NCBI GenBank assembly: GCA_019009955.1
Contig: CM032230.1
Span: 28,673,501 to 28,737,500 of the forward strand
Direction of reading: 5' to 3'
Source: Riptortus pedestris
Lineage: Eukaryota > Arthropoda > Insecta > Hemiptera > Alydidae
DNA length: 64,000 nt
Below the pieces are notes generated by a model. That model did no database searches, was not told the DNA's origin, and saw only the letters and a program-made list of their open reading frames with translations. The position numbers and the translations under genes were made by a program. Of the stretch, positions 1 to 11,122 are shown in pieces. The stretch's first letter is position 1, and each line of letters begins with the position of its first letter.

Positions 1-568
1 CTTTTTTGGTATACCGTATTATAAACGAGATATATGCTAAAACCTATAGCGAAAGTGTATTTTGTTATAGAGTAAATTTTGTTATATACACTTTTTTAGT
101 ATACCGAATTATAAACGAGATATATGCTAAAACCTATAGCGGAAGTGAACAATTTTATTTGGGACAAAAGACCCAGCCGAAATAAATAAAACTCGGTATG
201 TGTATTAGCACTAACGCTTTCCTTATAATAAGCCATACTAACATTTCTAGGGACGGGCAGGAGTGGGGGTTATAAGGGAGGCCTGAAATTAATAATGGTG
301 ATATTTCGTTTCACCACAATATTTTGTGCTAAATAACTGAGATCTATGCATAATGCACAGGAGACGGGAAATATGACAATTTGGAGGACAATGAAGACTT
401 ACATAAAAAATTAATTTTATTATTAACAAATGCCTACAACGGGTGTTAATCCTAAATAATGGGACGGGTAAAGGTGAAAATATTGTGCAAACTAAAGCCT
501 TGCCAAAAAAATACCATCACCATTCGGCCTCAAATCAATTCCCCAGCGAAGCCGGGTATCTCAGCTAG
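1..568 (+). mobile_element. Helitron (family D) copy 1, cut by window edge
   Basis: Non-coding rolling-circle element whose right end shows a Helitron-type 3' terminus: a GC hairpin (degenerate here, CCCAGCGAAGCCGGG), then about 8 nt, then CTAG followed by T. Most of the body matches the copy at 581-1676, including the 'GGGAGGCCTGAAAT' and 'TATGCTAAAACCTATAGCG' segments, which are repeated inside it. No ORF of its own is seen, so it would depend on a Rep/helicase supplied elsewhere. The 5' end lies outside the window. Confidence 0.7.
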
Positions 569-580
569 TATATATATATA

Positions 581-1675
581 TCTATTATATATATAAAATT
601 GTAACCTCTGTCTGTACATTGATTTTTTTCGCGAAATTTCACGATAACTTTTCGTTTCACATGTCATAGACACCATAACTGCATTTTGTTTCTTTCGTGT
701 ATGTTTGTTTGTTTGTTTGTTTGTTTGTTACCTTTTCACGCATAAACAACTGAACCGAATTTCATGACACTTGGTATGTATATTACTACTAACCCAACTT
801 AGACTTTAGGCTATATTATTATTCTCTAAGACGAACAGGAGTGGGGGTTACAAGGGAGGCCTGAAATTAAAAACAGGATATTTCATTTCCTATTGGTTTT
901 TCGGCAAATATGCACATAACAAAAATTGTTTATTTTGTTATTTAGATTAACTTTTTTTATATACACTTTTGTCGTATACCAAAGTTTAAATGCGTTATAC
1001 GCTAAAAATTATAGCGGGAGTCAACAATATTATTTGCCAAAAAAGACTCAACCGAACTAAATAAAACTCGGTATGTCTATTAGCAGTGAGGCCTTCTGTA
1101 TAATAAACCATACCAACATTTCTATGGACGGGCAGGTGTGGGGTTATAATGGAAGCCTGAAATTTAAAATAGCGACATTTCGTTTCCTATTGGTTTTTCC
1201 GCAAATATAAACATAACAAAAGTTGTTTATTTTGTTATTTGGAGTAACTTTTGTTATATACACTTTTGTCGTATACCTAAGTATAATTGAGTTATACGTT
1301 AAAACTTTAGCGGGCACTAACGGCTGAACCGAAATTAACAAAACTCGGTATGTCAATTAGCATTAATTCTTCCATGATTATAAGTTATATTAAAATTTTT
1401 AGGTTCGAACGGGAGGGGGGTTATAAGGGAGGCCTGAAATAAAAATTCACCATATTTACATGTATAAGTGACGGGAAATATAAAAATATCGAAGACTGTG
1501 AAGAATTATCGAACAAATAATTCTATTATTAGCAAATCACCGGCAACGACGGGTATCAATCCTAAACTCTGGGACGGGTAAATGTTAAAATATTGTGCAA
1601 TGTAAAGCCTGCTAAAAAATACCATCACCATTCAGCCTCAAATGAATTCCCGGGCGAAGCCGGGTATCTGAGCTA

Positions 1676-1676
<1 letters not shown>
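581..1676 (+). mobile_element. Helitron (family D) copy 2, non-autonomous, complete-looking
   Basis: The 3' end is textbook Helitron: hairpin CCCGG-GCGAAG-CCGGG at 1649-1664, an 8-nt spacer, then CTAG at 1673-1676 followed by T. The 5' side begins in AT repeats near a TC at 581 and enters the conserved GTAACCTCTGTCTG block at 601. A (GTTT)n run lies near 705-730. The middle holds imperfect tandem units of about 280-300 bp, each carrying a G-rich GGGAGGCCTGAAAT-like block (about 850, 1145 and 1425). No coding capacity. It sits against the AT tract of a family A copy on its right, suggesting insertion into that tract. The 5' boundary is uncertain because it is in AT repeat. Confidence 0.75.
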
Positions 1677-1740
<64 letters not shown>

Positions 1741-2195
1741 GTCTGTTAACGCTCTAGCGGTCGCAATTTTTTGTTTGATCGTCACCAAACTCGGAATTTA
1801 ATCGTTTTATGTAAAAAGAAAGATCAAGTTCGTTAATGGCTGAAATCCGACCAGTGGAAGGGGGATCGAGAGGGGGGATTTTTGAAAATTCGAAATAGCT
1901 TCGTTATTATGCGTCGGATCGAAAAATAGTGCAGCATCAATCTTATTGCAAATTAAATTTACTATAAATATTGTTTCATACCTTTATTCTTTATCTTGAA
2001 TATTAACCGAGATATTTGCATTTGTATTCTGGGTGTGGTCGGTATGAGTCGGCTATGTTCGGGACTTTCGTTGTTCATCCCTCGTAAATAAGTTTAGAGA
2101 TCCCTTACAACTGCAGTTGTTATTGGGCAGATTTTTGTATTGTCAAACTCCACGTGGGAAATCTGCTTAGTTTACGGAGCCCCTGCGTGACCGAC
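1677..2195 (+). mobile_element. Family A repeat, 3' two thirds, after (AT)n
   Basis: Begins in an (AT)n tract, then the conserved GTCTGTTAACGCTCTAGCGG block, the AAATCGGACCAG-like and G-run blocks, and the 'CCGAGATATTTGCATTT' block. It ends with the hairpin end (GAGCCCCTGCG, then TGACCGAC, then T-run) at about 2195. The other end of this copy is absent to the left, where Helitron DNA lies instead. The centre carries the 'TGGTCGGTATGAGTCGG' module shared with the copies at 28033 and 34496. Confidence 0.8.
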
Positions 2196-2489
2196 TTTTT
2201 TTATTTTATGTATGGACCCCCTATAAAACGTATAAACTTAAATACAGTACCATTATCTATCTAACCACAATATTTTACTAATTCTGAGTTTGGCAGTACA
2301 TAGATAACGCTCTGAAAGTTTGTGTATTTAATCCGATTCTTGATCAAATGAGGAAATATTAGCAGTATAAGCCATTGAAATAATCTCACTTGCAAACATT
2401 AGGAGTTAATAAATGATAAATAAACCTAGACTATTCATAAAATGTTTATATGATAACAAAATCTCATAAATTTATAGCGGTGTACTTAC

Positions 2490-2643
2490 TTGTTGCGTCA
2501 TATTTGACGCCATTAAATTCTTCCATACATGGGAGAGAAGCAGTTGTGTTAGGCGGTGCTGGCTCCCAGCATAGGATGCCATCATAGAATGCTGGGCACC
2601 ATCCAGGCTTCTCGAATGGCAAGAAGGTCTGCTGACACAGCAC
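2490..2643 (-). CDS. Exon of class B (secretin-family) GPCR, diuretic-hormone/CRF-receptor-like
   Basis: A 154-nt internal exon read on the minus strand: 51 codons plus one base. The acceptor is TTGTTGCAG before GTG at 2643 and the donor is GTAAGT at 2489-2484, so the exon starts in phase 0 and ends in phase 1. The peptide runs from VLCQQTF to FNGVKYDAT. It has four Cys, the FYDG Asp, LCW, an NTTASLPC stretch and a FNGVKYD segment, the order expected in the hormone-binding extracellular domain of class B GPCRs. In that domain, disulphides and the Asp/Trp core hold the peptide-binding fold outside the cell. The PC-x4-FNG-x2-YD pattern is nearest, by eye, to CRF-like (DH44) receptors of insects rather than calcitonin-like or PDF receptors; that subfamily call is inference. 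Flanking exons were not found, so introns are long. Intact, no stop. Confidence 0.8.
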
Positions 2644-3066
2644 CTGCAACAAGGAGGACTGCTTAGAAGACATTTAAATACTTATTGTGAAAAATATTAA
2701 CCAATCGATGGCGGATGGTCAACAGAAAGGAAAGACCACAGATAATTATTAAAACCATTTTATTTCTCTACAATTTTCGCATCTAAAAGACGTCTCATCA
2801 GGAAAAAATATAATACCTCCATAAGGTAAGTAAAACCTCCAAGAGGTACAACAGCTACAACGTTACATAGCACCTTCCACTAGCCGTGCCAGTCAGAATT
2901 ATCTGAGCCAATAGGCTTACAAAGTTTGGCCGATCAACACAGCTGATTTAGATTGATACGTCACGGAATAAAAACATCGATTATCCATAATGAAGTTTAG
3001 TCTAAATACTAAATGAAAAAAGTAAAATGAAACAAACTTTACAACAGAGTTTCTAATAAATTAAAA
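2644..3066 (-). other. Intronic DNA upstream of the receptor exon, with a hammerhead-like motif
   Basis: No coding signal. On the minus strand, 2775-2801 reads CTGATGA, a short foldable segment (CGTCT/AGATG) and GAAA, the order of a hammerhead ribozyme core. The neighbouring CCTCC/GGAGG-like pieces look like a decayed retroelement tail. A type III/I fold was not demonstrated. Confidence 0.3.
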
Positions 3067-3492
3067 GTCTGTCACGCAGGGGCTGCGTAAGCTAAGCGTG
3101 AAGTTATACAATAGAGAAATCTCCATACGAGAGCCAAACAGTTGCGGCAAAGGGCCGAACTACCTTTTGGCGGGAAACAGTCATCGGTTATTGACCCGAA
3201 TCTAATAAAAATGCAAATATCTCCGTTAATATTCAAGATAGTGAATAAATGTATATAACAATATTTATAGTAAGTTTAATTTGCAATAAGATTGATTCTA
3301 TACAATTTTTAGACGCGACGCATAATAACGGAGATATTACGAATTTTCAAAAATCCCTCCTCTAAACCCCCCCCCCTTCCACTGGTCCAATTTCAGCCAT
3401 TAACGAACTTGATCTTTTTTTTTACATAAAACGATTAAATATGAAGTGTGGTAACGATCAAACAAAAATTGCGACCGCTAGAGCGTTAACAG

Positions 3493-3556
<64 letters not shown>

Positions 3557-3687
3557 TATATAATTTTCAACGGATATCATTTTCGTCATCTCCTGGGTAG
3601 GATCGATGGACATTTGAGAAAATTTTTCAAAACTCGCGTCATGAGTACGACCTCAAAAGCTGATTATCCTTAAAGGAAATCTGCTAA
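3067..3687 (-). mobile_element. Family A repeat, near-complete short form
   Basis: The left end is the hairpin end, GTCTGTCACGCAGG-GGCTGCG, and the right end is GGAAATCTGCTAA at 3687, next to AAT. Between them are the module with GCCGAAC and 'TTTTGGCGGGAAA', 'TATCTCCGTTAATATTC', the C-run, the AGCGTTAACAGACAAAT block, an (AT)n tract at about 3499-3563 and the 'CCTGGGTAGGATCGATGGACATTTG' block. This copy lacks the AGATTTCCC after CTAAGC at the left end, a small deletion. Confidence 0.85.
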
Positions 3688-3827
3688 AATGAAACAAACT
3701 TTACAGCATAGTTTCTAATAAATTAAAATACATCGAATTCACAAGTTTAATTCCTGCTTTCTTATACCCTTTTTACATTAACTAAATTTTCGTAGGTTAT
3801 GTGCACATTTTTGAACGATCTATAGTT

Positions 3828-3998
3828 TTTATTATTATTATTTATTAACGTCCACTTTTTGAAACTCAGGCTAATTGAGACGGGTTATCTACAGGTGACC
3901 ACCCTTTTCTAGCCAGGGTGTAACCTAGGATGTTATTTAATGAATTTCGTCACTAAATAATTTCCTTTGCCCAGGCAAGAGTCGAAATCGCCACGAAT
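3828..3998 (-). mobile_element. tRNA-derived SINE, 5'-truncated, with target-site duplication
   Basis: The minus strand carries the SINE body (CCACCCTGGCTAG-like, GTAGATAACCCGTC, 'AAAAAGTGGACGTTAATAAATAATAATA' tail split across the end). Target duplications CGATCTATAGTT lie at 3816-3827 and 3999-4010. The tRNA-like head is missing beyond the box B region, a normal retroposition truncation. Confidence 0.85.
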
Positions 3999-4010
3999 CG
4001 ATCTATAGTT

Positions 4011-4872
4011 GACAAGGGTTGAAGAGAATCCAGTTCTAACCTTTTTAGAGCTATGCATACTACAAAAGGTGTATCTACAACACCATCACATGGTTTTAAG
4101 AGTTTAATAGGAGGCTGTTGTTTTAGTAGCTGAAGCTGGTGTATAAATAACTGTTTTATGCTTGTAAACAGTATTATGTTGAATTTTCCGGGGGAGGTTG
4201 GTATGTTGGTTTGGACTTTGTGTGCTAGTTGTATGAAGTTTCTATTACCCATGCACCGGTGTATATGCATTATTGATTTGATGCATCGGTAGACGGCCGC
4301 CTGCATTCGTAATCAATTTTGCAAAGTAAAAACATACACTTTGAATCTTTCATGATTGATTAGCCCAAATTGGAGCTACCCCTTGAAATTAATCATTATG
4401 AAGCTTAGATATTTTTGTGTATAGTCCTGTTACCAAATTGTTTGTGTCGAAACGATTTTTGTCATTTTACTAACGAATAGTTGAAATATTTAAATATTTA
4501 TACCACCCACAAGTTATACTTTACTGAAACGAACTCAAGTCAACAAGTTATATTGATCAGCTGATTAAGATGAGTTTATTTCGAAAGGAAGTAGCTTTGC
4601 AGACTTGTTTTCAGGCACGAAGAAGCTTGCCTCTGAGTTGCTTCTAAAATTAATTATATTTTATCTTTATGATCCCAGGGAGATTCCCTAGTACACGTGA
4701 AACAAGCAGAGCAATATCAACCAAGTTTTAGTTAATTGGGCATCGTCATATGATTCCTAAGAAGCAAATAGTTATACAACGTTGGTTCCCGTCAGGTGAA
4801 AGTGATAAAACTGCAGGTTAAAAAATCCATAATAAACAATATCGCGTTTAATGTGGAAATTTGATCCATTTT
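4011..4872. other. Unassigned DNA with one 117-codon open frame
   Basis: A minus-strand open frame runs 3953-4306 from an ATG, but its 3' end is SINE sequence. I recognise no domain, and Lys/Gln/His-rich composition gives no lead. Chance or a relic is more likely than a gene. The rest (4307-4872) is AT-rich with nothing recognisable. Confidence 0.3.
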
Positions 4873-4994
4873 AGCAGATTTCCCTTGAGGGAAATCTGCT
4901 ATTGAGGTTGTACTCATGACGCGATTTTCGAAATTTTTCTTCAAATGTCCGTCGATCCTACCCAGGAGATGACGAAAATGAAGTCCGTTCAAAA

Positions 4995-5036
<42 letters not shown>

Positions 5037-5690
5037 CTGTTACCGCTCTAGCGGTCGCAATTATTGTTTAATCGTTACCAAACTCAAGTTCATTAAGGGG
5101 TGGTTAGAGGGGAGGATTTTTGCAAATTCGAAATATCTCCGTTACCATACGTCGGATCGAAAAATTATATAGAACTAATCATATTGCAAATTAAATGTAC
5201 TATAATTATTGTTATATACATTTATATTAACTATCTTGAATATTAAACGAGATATTCGCATTTTTCAGTTTTCAGCTTCACTTCTACTCGTTACATAAAC
5301 AATACTCGGTTATGTAATAAACCACATCATTCGTAGCTTAAATACCCACCGTCTTAAGGTTTTGGACTACTGAAATTTGATTAATTGAGATTACAATTAT
5401 TCTGACTCATTATTATTATTCTCTTTAGATATAGTAAATAGTTCTCAATAAAATTAATATGTTATATTCTGATATATTTCGGTAATTGTTTTTCTTTCCG
5501 GCCGGAGGCGGGCAGACGTGTTTACATTTCTAATGCTTCCTGTCGGCAGGTTATTGAAATTGGCTGAAACATTTCTGGTTTCCGTTTCTATTTATTCACG
5601 GTGGTATTGTGTTACCAGTATGGAGATTCATCTATTACTAAACTTCACGAGGGAAATCTGCCTAGTTCACGGAGCCACTGCGTGGCGGAC
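4873..5690 (+). mobile_element. Family A repeat, complete
   Basis: Runs from TTAGCAGATTTCCC with the palindrome TTTCCCTTGAGGGAAA, through CGTACTCATGACGCG-like DNA and (AT)n at about 5000-5032, to the long-form central module ('TTCAGCTTCAC', 'GATATATTTCGGTAATTG') and the hairpin end ACTGCGTGGCGGAC at 5690, followed by TTTT. The G-run after the conserved block is shortened. Confidence 0.85.
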
Positions 5691-6234
5691 TTTTAATCAA
5701 TCGAAGTGGAAATTTGGTCCATTTTAATCAATCAACGTCCAAATTATTATAGTTTTTGAATATATATTACGAACATGGAAAGATTAGAACGTCACTATAA
5801 AACTGAATCGATAAAACCGTATACTGATATTATACTGATTAGGTATTTGGATGTGAGTTAGAGAAAACTAGTTTTAAGCAAAAGAAGTTCTTGTAAACTC
5901 AGCAAAAAAGGTCTGACCTACATAATGTTATTCTGGTATTCAAAAGTCCTGATTCTGACCTACGGACTTTAGCTGAATCAGGGAAAAGTAGTCCGTAAGA
6001 ACGGAATGAGAAAGAAGATAGACTGGGAATAACATCCGGCATAAGAATTACATATGGCGTGCATATAAGGGCCCTGCCAACTTTCTTACTTCCAACCAAA
6101 AATAGAACATATTTACCTTACTGTTTTGCATTGATGTTTTATACGGAGTACTTTAAAATCAATGGGGGAAAAGTAATTATTTTTTATTTGAGAGACAATT
6201 GTTCCCAACTGATAGTAGAAGTTGAGCTCATGTA
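5691..6234. other. AT-rich DNA, nothing recognised
   Basis: Spacer between two family A copies. No ORF, RNA gene or repeat recognised. A 66-codon minus frame at 5899-6099 has no recognisable features. Confidence 0.4.
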
Positions 6235-6397
6235 TTAGCAGATTTCCCTTAAGGGAAATCAGCTATTGAGGTCGTACTCATGACGGGATTTTTGAGAAAC
6301 TTCTTCAAATGTCCATCGCTCCTACCCAAGGGATGACGAAGAACGACGAGATCCGTTCAAAATTATATTTACACACACACACACACACATGTATATA

Positions 6398-6452
<55 letters not shown>

Positions 6453-6474
6453 TTGTGTTGTTGTTTTCGACCAG

Positions 6475-6542
<68 letters not shown>

Positions 6543-7568
6543 TTTAGGAGTCTTGGTCAGTGTTGGTGAAGAAATCTTAGCTAAGTCCAATATTTCGAGA
6601 ATATTTATTTTCTCTTCTTCAGGGCAAGACTAAAGATATTTAAAAGCTATTGTACATCACTGTAGTTCCTTTGTTTACTGTTTTTGTACTGTTTCTGTTG
6701 TTTGCACCAACACTGACCAAGACTCCAAAAAACAACAACACCATATATATATATATATATATATTTGTCTGTTAACGCTCTAGCAGCCACAATTTTTGTT
6801 TTATCGCTACCAAACTTGATATTTATACGTTCTATGTAAAAAGAGAGATCAAGCTCGTTAATGGCTGAAATCGGACGAGGGGGAGGGGGGGGGTTTAGAG
6901 AGGGGAAATTTCGAAATATCTCCGTTACTATACGTCGAATCGAAAATTAATATAGAACTAATCTTATTGCAAATTTAATTCTCTATAAATGTTGTTCTAT
7001 ATATATTTTCTGTGTCATGAATATTAACGGAGATAAATGGAATTTAAGTTTTCAGCTTTCAGTAAACCCAATAAGCTGTTATATCATGAACCACCTCATC
7101 ACAATGTTAAACACCAAATATTGTTTTCATTGAAATTTTACTATGTGAGATATATGCAAATACGTTCTGCCCCCCCCTCTCCATTAGTTCTTGGTTTACT
7201 ATAATTTAAGTGATTGTGATAAAAACGATTCTTATTCATTACAAATTACAGCACTGGCTTTAGGAAATGGGTTTCAATAAAATTAATATTTTATATTCAG
7301 ATATATTTTATTAATTATTTTATTTCCGGTCTAGAATAGTTTTGTACCTATTTAGTCAGCGCTGCGAGGTAGGCTAGTCTGTTTGATTACAATTCAGACG
7401 CTTTCCGTTGTAGAGATTATTAACTTGTAAATTGGCTGAAATATATCTCATTACCGTTTGTATTTATTCAGTTAAGATTCGAGGTAGTATTGCCAGTATG
7501 TAGATTTATCTATTCAAAACCTTAGCTTGGGAAATGTGCTTAATTTACGCAGCCCCTGCGTGGCGGAC
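6235..7568 (+). mobile_element. Family A repeat, long form, with a foldback unit in its AT tract
   Basis: TTAGCAGATTTCCC with the palindrome TTTCCCTTAAGGGAAA starts at 6235. A CA run and two (AT)n blocks flank an inserted foldback (6532-6743). The GTCTGTTAACGCTCTAG block resumes at about 6765 and carries a run of G near 6880-6890. The long-form module follows. The hairpin end CGCAGCCCCTGCG-TGGCGGAC ends at 7568, followed by TTTC. Confidence 0.8.
6532..6743. mobile_element. Foldback unit related to Penelope-like family B, inside an AT tract
   Basis: About 37-bp inverted arms (GTTGTTGTTTTT..GGAGTCTTGGTC on the left, GACCAAGACTCC..AACAACAAC on the right) enclose about 140 bp. On the minus strand, 6593-6622 reads CTGAAGA, then GAGAA..TTCTC, then GAAA, the same motif as in the family B repeats at 27.7, 36.9 and 37.8 kb. 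It is bordered on both sides by (AT)n of the host family A copy. Confidence 0.6.
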
Positions 7569-8087
7569 TTTCTTTTATACCTAGTCCGGTACTCTACAAT
7601 TGTACAAGTGAACTATAGGCACGAATAATTGTACCATCCTAAAAACTCTTCTCTCTAAAACTACTTCTTCTCTCATCCGAACTACAATAATTAACTACAT
7701 CTAATGTATGTATTATTTTTTCACTCAACTATGTATAAAGGTATTTGTACTTTTCCACCTCAGCCATTTTGCGTTGCTATTCTCTTTATATATAACATCA
7801 GTATGCATTTGTGAGTATTTGGCATATGATATAGGCAGAGATTGGCCAACAGTAGCTGATTTAGCTGGAGCGTCGGCTATTTAAATTCCTTCAGTAGCTG
7901 CACGTACTAGTTTGCTCTCTTTTTTGTGAGTAAAGGGTGTCTTGTAGCCGGTAATTGACGTGATTTTGTGGTGAGGTGTAGCCGTCAGTCTTGACTCACC
8001 AATAAATATTTGTGAGCACAAGTTGTATGGTCTATTCTTTTATATACTATATTTATTATTTGAGATGCTGCTACAATGGCTATTCAT
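7569..8087. other. Unique DNA, nothing recognised
   Basis: AT-rich sequence without convincing ORF or repeat similarity within the window. Confidence 0.4.
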
Positions 8088-8098
8088 CTTTTAACATG

Positions 8099-8317
8099 GG
8101 TGTTTTTTTTTTTTAGTCCACTTTATGCTAGGCTAATCGGGACGGGTTATCTACAGGTTACCATCCTTTTCTAGCCAGGGTGGGCCTAAGGAGTTTATTT
8201 AATGAGTCCGTCGTTAAATAAATTTCCACTGCCCAGGGCGGGATTCGAACCCGCCACTCTAATTCTGACATGGGAGATTAGGACCAACGCCCTAACTCGC
8301 ACGGCCAACCCGAGCCC
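8099..8317 (-). mobile_element. tRNA-derived SINE, full length, with target-site duplication
   Basis: Read on the minus strand it starts GGGGCTCGGGTTGGCCG (box A region), has a box B (GGGTTCGAATCCC) and continues through the GGCAGTGGAAATTTATTTA, CCCACCCTGGCTAG and TAACCCGTCC blocks. Flanking direct repeats CTTTTAACATG occur at 8088-8098 and 8318-8328. Box B is the best preserved of the nine copies, so this head is closest to a functional Pol III promoter. Confidence 0.9.
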
Positions 8318-8328
8318 CTTTTAACATG

Positions 8329-8823
8329 TTTGAATATATTTTTACAAAATTGAATAAATATTAAAATTTTTACAAAGGTAAGTTTTGCAAATTTACTAAA
8401 TAAATAGAATGAACAAAACTAAATATAAATGGTTAGTACATTTTCGACATGAGGAAACCCACCCCCCCCCAAAAAAAAAGAAAGAAAAAGAGAAAACTAT
8501 TAATAGTTAATCTGGAAGGAGGCAAAACTTATATTCAACGTACAGTCTTGCTATATATAACATTCATAATGGTAAATAATAGCTTTTATATTTCATCAAA
8601 TAATCCATTATTTCTTAAATACTTAAAAACATCATCTATGAATTGGCTACTGTCGGCTAGTAATTCGCATAAATTTGTGGGCCATGTGTATGTTTTTACT
8701 TGTGTGTAGTCCGTTAGTATGTGTTTTACAGTCAGCGTTCTGTTGAAAATAAAGAACATTCTCATTTCTACTACAAAAATCGAAACACTTGAAATCTTTA
8801 AAGGAAATAAAAACGTCTACAGC
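8329..8823. other. Unique AT-rich DNA
   Basis: An 86-codon open frame at 8449-8709 starts in an A-rich run and has no recognisable motif. Nothing else is seen. Confidence 0.4.
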
Positions 8824-9208
8824 TGTCCACCCAAAATAATATTTATTTCAATATACGTTGCGGTCTTCAGATAAACCTTTATCAGCATCATAATATATTA
8901 CAAATACACGTGATTAGCATAACCAGGTCTTTGTCAATATCACTTAAACATAATTATAACAAGTCAACTTGTTCAACTCATGTCATAGTGCTTAGATAAC
9001 ACAGGGCGACAACGACAAAACTTTTCACTGAAAATACCCTAATTGAATTGAATACTTAAAAAGCTGTATCGCCTACAATTTTTCACATTTCATAAATAAA
9101 CTTATTAAACTAAGAGATTTTTACAGAATTTAACAGCTTTTGAATGGTTTAAATAAATTTTAAAAAGTTGGTATAATGGATGTACAGGACCGTTGGTAGC
9201 ACTGCTGA

Positions 9209-9603
9209 AAGACTGGTGATTCTATTTGGCCGAAGTGGCTTGTGAGAGAGTCTTTAAGACCCGGCGAGAAGAATATTCTGCCGAAAAACTTTTTAGATCT
9301 AAAAAACGTGTCCCTAACACCTGCGCATATAAATTTAGGCCTAATGAAACATTTTGTAAAGGCTTTGCCTAAAGATGGACAATGTTTCAAGTATCAATGC
9401 CAACATTTTCCTCTCCTTTCAGGACCTAAGCTACAAGAAGTTGACTTTGTCGGACTTGACATTAAAAAACTGATGTTAGACATTAAATTTGAATCCAGTG
9501 ACCTTAACTGAGACAGAAGCATGGCTTTCATTCAAGCAAGTTTTAAAGAGTTCTTGAAAAATGAAAAACACCCAGAATATGTTTCTATTGTAGCTGATAT
9601 GTA
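9209..9603 (+). pseudogene. Fragment of an uncharacterised arthropod repeat-associated protein family
   Basis: The open frame reads KTGDSIWPKW, then SLRPGEKNIL, then LTPAHINLGLMKHFVKAL, KDGQCFKYQCQHFP, and after an in-frame TGA at 9509-9511 continues in the same frame with AFIQASFKEFLKN to a second stop at 9601-9603. The pattern HI-LGLMK-FVKALxKDGxCFKY is one I associate with a large, unnamed family seen in many copies in arthropod genomes and thought to travel with mobile DNA. Its biochemical role is unknown. There is no ATG in a sensible position: the frame opens after a TGA at 9206-9208. The fragment is the middle of the usual protein and is broken, so it is not expected to be expressed as a functional product. 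It lies between the inverted arms of 8824-10069. Confidence 0.55.
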
Positions 9604-9870
9604 AAACAGGTTTTTAAAATTTAAGGTGTTGAGATAATCCTGGAATTTTACTTATAAAACAGCCACCTATATTAATTCCAGGAGAATTTAGGAGGTATTA
9701 GGGAAGAGCAATAGAATTGGAAAATAAATCTATAAAGGTCAAGTTGTAAAGTAAAAAGTTAAAAAAAAAATTGTTTGTTGGCCTGTGTAATTATCCATAT
9801 ATGTCCATCTAAGCACTATGGCATGAGTTAGATAAGTTGATTTTTCAAGTAATATTGACAAAGAGATTTT

Positions 9871-9977
9871 TTATTTATTTATTTTGGAGCGTTCGCAGCG
9901 AGGCGATATTGCTCATAAAAAAAACAACAAAAACAATTTATATAAACAAAATACAAAATGAAAACAAAATACAAAAT
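9871..9977 (-). mobile_element. Short retroposon (family E) with target-site duplication
   Basis: A (TTTA)n tail on the left, then GGAGCGTTCGCAGCGAGGCGATATTGCTC, then an A-rich head. Direct repeats CAAAGAGATTTT flank it at 9859-9870 and 9978-9989. A related sequence, also with a TTTA tail, lies at 26483-26590. The size suggests the 3' tail of a LINE or a very short SINE. Confidence 0.65.
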
Positions 9978-10069
9978 CAAAGAGATTTTGATTATTAATA
10001 TGTTATGATGCTGATAAAAAGTTATCTCAAGATGGCCAATATAAATATAGTGAATATTTTGGGTGGACA

Positions 10070-11069
10070 CATGCAGACATTTTTATTTACTATAAGAGAA
10101 AAAAATCTTTATTTAATTAAGACAATAAGATAGAATTGGTTGAAAATGCTCCCCATTTTCACACTTTTAACAAGTATGTTCACAAGCTTTATACATTAAT
10201 ACATGCACTATATACAAATACAGACACAAGATACATACTCTTTCTAAAATAAAATATATTTTTAAAAACATTTAGTTAAGAAACGTATTACAAATTCCAT
10301 AATTCAGCAATTATAACCACTCAGATAATTCCTGCTCGGAATGTATCATTAATGATTTTAATGTTATTCGGAGAAAAATATAATTAAATCCATTTCTTAA
10401 TGAGTGGTGGATGATGTTATTTACAAGCAAGGACGAAATCAATTTATCCCTAACTAGAGGTCTGGATTCACAACTATTCAACGTATTGAGAGCTAATTAT
10501 TCACATGCCCCATCATTAATTACTAAACTACCTTGAATCAGGGTAACTAATTAAATCAGAATAGAGCTAGACCTTAACCAATCAAGGTTCAATGGATTAT
10601 TCGCCTAAAATATTTATTTCTATCACACCGGTATTCACCATAAATCATTTTAATTGCAATAATTTCTAATGTTAGTTGGATTAAAAATAGGCCTAAAACA
10701 AGGGACATAATTAAGGGCATAACAATTTCGTTGACATAACCTCTCTTCATAATAGTTCGTTTTTGACTAAAAAAAAATAAAAAGTTGTAAAAATTACATA
10801 AACAAGTAAATTAAGGAATATATTTAATTTACTTTTATCACGCAGTGGTTGTATAACCTAGTGGTTATTTGAATGCACTAGATCTTTAGTTTTCCATGTA
10901 CACACACACACACACACACGCGCACACGCACACACAAGCACACACGCACACCAATAAATAATATATTTGGTTACGATCAGTTGAAAATAGCAGCATTCAA
11001 GGGGGTAAATGGATTTCTGTCTGTCTGCCTGTCACTCTCCCTCTCTCTCTCCCACTTCCTCTCTCTGTC

Positions 11070-11122
<53 letters not shown>

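Larger units (their letters stand above)
8824..10069. mobile_element. Element with long imperfect inverted arms
   Basis: TGTCCACCC at 8824 and its complement GGGTGGACA ending at 10069 bound two homologous arms in opposite orientation (8824-9005 and 9782-10069). Shared blocks include ATGATGCTGATAAA, 'CTAAGCACTATG.CATGAGTT' and 'ATATTGACAAAGA'. The right arm is lengthened by a 107-bp retroposon (9871-9977). The middle carries a fragment of an uncharacterised arthropod protein family. No obvious target duplication. It could be a DNA transposon with long TIRs or an inverted pair of Penelope-type terminal repeats. Confidence 0.6.

Noticed and set aside
3499..3563. CRISPR or other spaced repeat array
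   Set aside because: Only dinucleotide repeats and dispersed elements are present; no regularly spaced repeats with unique spacers.
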